From the NCBI GenBank assembly GCA_030631725.1, contig DAOVKO010000094.1, positions 1 through 7,946 of the forward strand: DNA of 7,946 nucleotides, read 5' to 3'. This stretch comes from Actinomycetes bacterium. Lineage in GTDB: Bacteria; Planctomycetota; Phycisphaerae; JAACET01. How positions within the stretch are numbered: position 1 is the first letter of the stretch; the number at the start of each line of letters is the position of its first letter. Below the pieces are notes generated by a model. It had not been told where the DNA came from. It saw nothing but the letters and a program-made list of their open reading frames with translations, and did no database searches. The translations under genes were made by a program, and so were the position numbers. Of this stretch, positions 4,961-7,946 are shown in pieces.

Positions 4961-6163
4961 CTACCGCCTACGACTCAGCAAAGCCAAGCCGCCGAGCAGT
5001 AGCAGGGCTAGTGTGGCGGGTTCGGGGACCAGGATTTCATAGCCGATCAGGTCCAGGGCCCGCAAGTCACTATTGTTGACGGGCACGATGGTGCCGGAGG
5101 GAAAAGTCGGGTCCATAATACCGATCAGCGTGCCGGTCAAGCTGTTATCCTTCCAATGGCTGGCCTGGCGGCCGTCGCCAAAATACTTGCCGGTGGACAT
5201 ACGGTTCTCAGCGGCAACGCCGCCCAGGGAGGGGGCGATCTGATCGGTTACCGCATCGGACCCCGGAACCAACCAGCGCGAGAAGCTGGTAAACTCGGCG
5301 TTCGTGGCTGGATCACGCCCGGCCACGTCGTTCTCAAAACGGAACAGATCCAAGGGTTGCGGGTAGAGTTCATCAACCAAGCTGTTGTTCAAGAGCCAGT
5401 CGACCCAGTCCACCTCGGAGGTGAAACCCAAGGCATGGCCAAGCTCATGAGCAGCAACGGTCTCGAAGTCCCACGTGCCGGCAGTCACACCGTCGCTGTT
5501 GTCGAAGTCGAAGGCAAAATTAGAGCTGAACGTAATTGTTGCATCTGTAGCACCAAACTGGGCATCCAGACCGGTGAAACCCAATGCCTTCAAATTGGCT
5601 TTGGTGGCAGACATTCCCGAGAGGGAGAAACCGCTGGGCACAAAGGCGCTGAACTGAGCGGCTGTCGGTATGAAAGCGGCTATACCGTCGTCGGCTTCAC
5701 CGGCCGCATCTGCCACCACCGCGTCCCGGATCAGGGTATAGGTGCCAGAGAGAAGAACTGACGAGGCCGAGCCGAGAATGCCAGGTCCCAGCGGGGCCAT
5801 GTCTGCGTCGATGTTAACCGTGATTGGATCGGCGATCCAGTTTTCCCACTGCTGGGCGGCGCGATTGAAAGCTGCCAGGGCCGGAGCATTGCCCGCAAGC
5901 GTTGCACCAGGGTTGATATTAGTTGAGAACGATCCCAGGTCTGACGTCTGAGTCCGGCCGTATTGTAGTAGATCGCCGCCTGCGTCGGCCGGCATCTGCA
6001 CGGTGTCCGTCTCAATAGGCGGGCCCAAGTATGGAGAGTTTGCCGCACCCTCAGCCAGCGCGCCATAAGTGACCTGGGGCAAGCCCATTGCCATAGCAAA
6101 AGCAATAGCCCCACACAGTAGCAAAAAATGGAAACGTGTCGATATGATCGGCTGCCTTCTCAT
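4961..6163 (-). CDS. Secreted leishmanolysin-like zinc metalloprotease, PEP-CTERM
   Basis: A 400-residue exported peptidase. Signal sequence: MRRQ, then a hydrophobic core at about 11-30, with cleavage likely near residue 34-38. Catalytic HELGHALGF at 239-247 gives zinc ligands His239 and His243 and general base Glu240. The usual third metzincin ligand after the Gly is absent (Ser249). Instead ASHWKDN (334-340) with His336, followed by GIMDPT (348-353), matches the delayed third His and Met-turn of the M8/leishmanolysin arrangement; that assignment is inference. It resembles PEP-CTERM metalloprotease proteins known from planctomycetes. The tail VPEPATLALLLLGG, helix and SRRR (379-400) marks it for exosortase sorting. 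GGAG eight bases before ATG supports the start. It is a single-gene unit with its own promoter (6282-6310) and terminator (4899-4934). The stop is TAG directly after RRR, so TAG is a true stop in this genome. Substrate unknown. Confidence 0.93.
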   Translation of the reverse strand: MRRQPIISTRFHFLLLCGAIAFAMAMGLPQVTYGALAEGAANSPYLGPPIETDTVQMPADAGGDLLQYGRTQTSDLGSFSTNINPGATLAGNAPALAAFNRAAQQWENWIADPITVNIDADMAPLGPGILGSASSVLLSGTYTLIRDAVVADAAGEADDGIAAFIPTAAQFSAFVPSGFSLSGMSATKANLKALGFTGLDAQFGATDATITFSSNFAFDFDNSDGVTAGTWDFETVAAHELGHALGFTSEVDWVDWLLNNSLVDELYPQPLDLFRFENDVAGRDPATNAEFTSFSRWLVPGSDAVTDQIAPSLGGVAAENRMSTGKYFGDGRQASHWKDNSLTGTLIGIMDPTFPSGTIVPVNNSDLRALDLIGYEILVPEPATLALLLLGGLALLSRRR

Positions 6164-6225
6164 TTCTTCATCTCCAATTGTTTTGTCACTAATTCTCAGC
6201 TAGTTGCGCATCCCACAAAATAGGA

Positions 6226-6244
6226 AGGGCACACAGAGTGCCCT
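6226..6244 (-). promoter_or_regulatory. Leader hairpin of the metalloprotease mRNA
   Basis: AGGGCAC (6226-6232) and GTGCCCT (6238-6244) form a perfect 7-bp stem with a 5-base loop, in the untranslated leader about 63 bases before the start codon. It has no U-run, so it is not a terminator. It shares the GGCAC/GTGCC core with the leader hairpin of the other PEP-CTERM gene. A regulatory or mRNA-stabilising role is inference. Confidence 0.55.
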
Positions 6245-6268
6245 CTTCTTCCCTGTCCCTCACACCAT

Positions 6269-6284
6269 GCTATAAGGCTATAAG
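6269..6284 (-). repeat. 8-bp tandem duplication between -10 box and start region
   Basis: CTTATAGC occurs twice in direct tandem on the minus strand (6284-6277 and 6276-6269). The first copy overlaps the -10 box. Removing one copy restores exactly the 7-base distance between the -10 box and the GGTGT block seen in the other PEP-CTERM promoter, so the duplication probably arose in this copy. Confidence 0.75.
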
Positions 6285-6310
6285 ATAGCAGAAACGGGGA
6301 AGTAAGTCAA
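6282..6310 (-). promoter_or_regulatory. Promoter of the metalloprotease PEP-CTERM gene
   Basis: On the minus strand TTGACT (6310-6305), 17 bases, then TATCTT (6287-6282), preceded by TG one base upstream. Transcription should start around 6267-6276, giving a leader of roughly 105-112 bases. An A/T-rich stretch upstream (6311-6345) could act as an UP element. The spacer CTCCCC/CTTCCCC and TTTCTGC words and a downstream GGTGTGAGGG block (6266-6257) match the promoter at 4590-4618. Confidence 0.8.
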
Positions 6311-6415
6311 GCTTTTTCTTAGACAAAATGAAATAATTTTCAGATTGGTGCAGTGGGGATGCTAATAATGTTAAGATGGGTAACATATAGCGATTATGCA
6401 GGGGCCGAATGGCCC
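6311..6415. other. Spacer between PEP-CTERM promoter and GGDEF gene
   Basis: No gene seen. The left half is A/T-rich, just upstream of the metalloprotease -35 box. The right end has a small hairpin (GGGCC and GGCCC around ATTC on the minus strand, about 6399-6415), starting at the stop codon of the cyclase gene. It lacks a U-run, so it is only a poor terminator candidate. Confidence 0.45.
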
Positions 6416-7753
6416 TCAGGAATGAGCCGGTGGCTCTTCTCGTCCGACGATGTAGATGAGGTTTTTGCCGCTGGCCTTGGCCTGCAACAGAGCGTCGTCG
6501 GCCCGAGCAAAGAGATCGTCCACCGTTGCAGCGTCCCAGGGAAAGCTGGCCAGTCCGCCGCTGATGGTCAAGGTGCCCGTGGCGTCGGGGCCAAGGCACT
6601 TGTAATCGTGGGCGTTGACGGTGCGGCGGAAACGCTCGCTTAGGGCAAAGGCAGTCTCGGGGTGGCGGGAATTGGGCTGACGCCGCTTTCCGGCGTCCCA
6701 GAAGATCATAACGAATTCGTCACCGCCGAAACGGCCTACTAAGTCGTGCTCGCGCGAGCAGCGGCGCATAAGGTCGGCCGTCTCGCGGAGGACCTCGTCG
6801 CCGGTGGCGTGGCCGTAGGTGTCGTTGTAACGCTTGAAGTCGTCCACGTCGAAAAGCAAAACGGTTACTTCGAAACGCTCGTCATGGGCTCTGGCCAAGA
6901 CCTGCTCGGTGAACTCATAGACGTAACGGCGGTTGTAGAGGCCGGTGAGCTCGTCAGTAACGGCTAACTTCTGCAGGGCTGCAGTTTCTCGAGAGATGTC
7001 CAGCAGGGGAGCGAGGAGCTGAGCTATCCGAGGGAGCAGGTGCGGGAGAGTCCGGGAGTCGGCCTGGCCGGACTTTGGCGGGCCCAAACGGATCAACAAC
7101 TTTCCACCCCCGCTCAACTCTACGCTGTGTTCCGCCTGGACCTTGGCGGGTGGGCGGGCGGGGGGCTGTTGATCAATCAATTGCAACTGGACCCACTTGG
7201 CGGCGAGCTTTTCGGCCAATAATCTTTCGGCCCGGGTTAATAGAACTTCGGTTGGTGCTCGGCTGGCCCGGAGCAATTCCTCGCACAAGCCGTAGGCGTC
7301 GGGAATAAGCTGATCCCCAGCAGCGAGCGGTTGTACTTCTTGAACGGGGGCTTCAACGGCGGCCTGGGCGGCGTCGGCTGGGATGGACAGTTGGCCATTG
7401 AGTGCCCGCGTGAATTCGTCGCGGGTAATCGGTTCAATAAGATAATCATCGGCTCCGGCGGCCAGTGCCCGGCGAGCCAAGGGCTCATGTATGGGCTGAC
7501 AGGAGAGGATGATCCTGACCTTGGGGTCAGTGGCCCGCAGGGCGCCGACGGCCAGGCTGCTTTGGTCGGCTGTGCCGGCGATACCGCCGAAGACCAGCTG
7601 GTACTTATTGGCCGAGGCCTCGGCGATGGCCTCCATCCAGGTTGGGACGCTCTTGATGCGCCCGGCGAACAGCTCGGCCAGCCAGTCGAGCAGACGGGCA
7701 TCGGCGGCGACAACTAAAACCGGCAAAGGACTTTTGGACTCGTTGGGGCTCAC
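6416..7753 (-). CDS. Diguanylate cyclase (GGDEF) with degenerate receiver domain
   Basis: A 445-residue cytoplasmic enzyme expected to make cyclic di-GMP from two GTP. Residues about 11-120 have the receiver-domain layout (VLVVAADAR, then ADDYLIEPIT), but the acidic pocket is reduced to AAD, the phospho-acceptor Asp position near 56 is Gly, and the usual Lys of the last strand is Glu107, so phosphorylation is unlikely. Residues about 150-262 may be a GAF-like sensor segment (weak). The GGDEF domain covers about 263-440: TDELTGLYNRR (266-276), metal-binding FDVDDFK (301-307), an inhibitory I-site REHD (334-337) and an intact GGDEF active site (343-347), so an active, product-inhibited enzyme is expected. 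Start GTG at 7753, with AAAGAG eight bases upstream. It lies 12 bases after the preceding gene on the same strand, suggesting an operon. No EAL domain, signal peptide or membrane segment. The input signal is unknown. Confidence 0.94.
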   Translation of the reverse strand: MSPNESKSPLPVLVVAADARLLDWLAELFAGRIKSVPTWMEAIAEASANKYQLVFGGIAGTADQSSLAVGALRATDPKVRIILSCQPIHEPLARRALAAGADDYLIEPITRDEFTRALNGQLSIPADAAQAAVEAPVQEVQPLAAGDQLIPDAYGLCEELLRASRAPTEVLLTRAERLLAEKLAAKWVQLQLIDQQPPARPPAKVQAEHSVELSGGGKLLIRLGPPKSGQADSRTLPHLLPRIAQLLAPLLDISRETAALQKLAVTDELTGLYNRRYVYEFTEQVLARAHDERFEVTVLLFDVDDFKRYNDTYGHATGDEVLRETADLMRRCSREHDLVGRFGGDEFVMIFWDAGKRRQPNSRHPETAFALSERFRRTVNAHDYKCLGPDATGTLTISGGLASFPWDAATVDDLFARADDALLQAKASGKNLIYIVGREEPPAHS

Positions 7754-7765
7754 TTTTGAGACTCT

Positions 7766-7946
7766 TTATTTATCCGGCTCTTGAGGGTCATCACCGAGGA
7801 GTACGCGGAGCTCCTCGGGAGTAACTAGGTCCTGGGTCTTGAGCTGCTTGGTTTTTGGGGCCTTGACTGGAGGAGCTTTTCTCCTCTTTTTTGCTACGTT
7901 CCTGGCGGCCAAGAAGTTCTGCTGCTGCTGGGGCTCGACGGCTGGG
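7766..7946 (-). CDS. 3' end of an unrecognised gene upstream of the cyclase
   Basis: An open frame enters from the right edge and runs 59 residues to TAA at 7766-7768. It contains a QQQQ run, a Lys/Arg/Pro-rich basic stretch (VAKKRRKAPPVKAPKTKQ) and an acidic end (VTPEELRVLLGDDPQEPDK). The composition suggests a disordered basic linker and a short helical tail, not a catalytic domain. I do not recognise the family. The 12-base gap to the GTG of the diguanylate cyclase and the same strand suggest co-transcription, so it may be functionally linked to cyclic-di-GMP signalling; that is inference. The other two minus frames contain stops here or lack a link to the cyclase. Confidence 0.65.
   Translation of the reverse strand, partial: PAVEPQQQQNFLAARNVAKKRRKAPPVKAPKTKQLKTQDLVTPEELRVLLGDDPQEPDK

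Noticed and set aside
2653..5951. Open frames antisense to or out of phase with the two PEP-CTERM genes
   Set aside because: All lie inside genes with complete signal peptide to sorting-tail architecture. Their translations are low-complexity and have no start signals.
4573..6310. Sigma-54 promoters for the PEP-CTERM genes
   Set aside because: I looked for GG/GC elements with sigma-54 spacing, as reported for some PEP-CTERM regulons, and found none. The TTGACT-N17-TATNNT pattern is clear in both.
6396..6418. Rho-independent terminator for the diguanylate cyclase
   Set aside because: Only a 5-bp stem, and the following sequence is not U-rich.
6353..7784. Plus-strand and alternative minus-strand frames across the GGDEF gene
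   Set aside because: They are shadows of the cyclase frame, which carries all GGDEF, I-site and metal-binding motifs.

Overview
The window looks like a stretch of a Planctomycetota chromosome, with a Phycisphaerae-like flavour. The grounds are two exported proteins ending in PEP-CTERM sorting tails, one of them also carrying a planctomycete-style dockerin, moderately GC-rich coding DNA, and long untranslated leaders. The taxonomic call is inference; no rRNA or other marker gene is present.

Layout, left to right. (1) 1-1703, minus strand: the first 567 codons of an FtsK/SpoIIIE DNA translocase, starting at TTG and cut by the window edge just before the Walker B acidic residues. (2) 1704-1992: a gene-poor spacer holding a short tandem repeat and a relic PEP-CTERM tail on the minus strand. 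(3) 1986-2506, plus strand: an AT-rich HicBA toxin-antitoxin module with a near-consensus promoter. The hicB antitoxin gene is intact; hicA is interrupted by one in-frame TAG but is otherwise complete. (4) 2484-4397, minus strand: a secreted beta-repeat protein with dockerin and PEP-CTERM tail. Its last seven codons are read from the antisense strand of hicA. (5) 4398-4960: its long leader and promoter, then a non-coding patch of dispersed repeats with a perfect 19-bp inverted repeat, then the terminator of the next gene. (6) 4961-6163, minus strand: a secreted leishmanolysin-like zinc metalloprotease with PEP-CTERM tail, with leader and promoter up to about 6310. (7) 6416-7753, minus strand: a cytoplasmic GGDEF diguanylate cyclase with a degenerate receiver domain. 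It lies 12 nt downstream of the 3' end of an unrecognised gene (7766-7946).

How the parts relate. The two PEP-CTERM genes are transcribed separately, but from promoters that match in the -35 box, the 17-bp spacer sequence and a downstream GGTGTRAGGG block, and both leaders carry a hairpin with a GGCAC/GTGCC core. This looks like a shared regulatory cassette for exosortase substrates and is the most interesting signal here. No exosortase or exopolysaccharide gene is in the window, so the sorting machinery must be elsewhere. The neighbouring cyclic-di-GMP synthase could bear on the same exopolysaccharide biology, but only adjacency supports that. The HicBA module sits between two PEP-CTERM tails and appears to have landed in, or replaced, part of a PEP-CTERM gene array.
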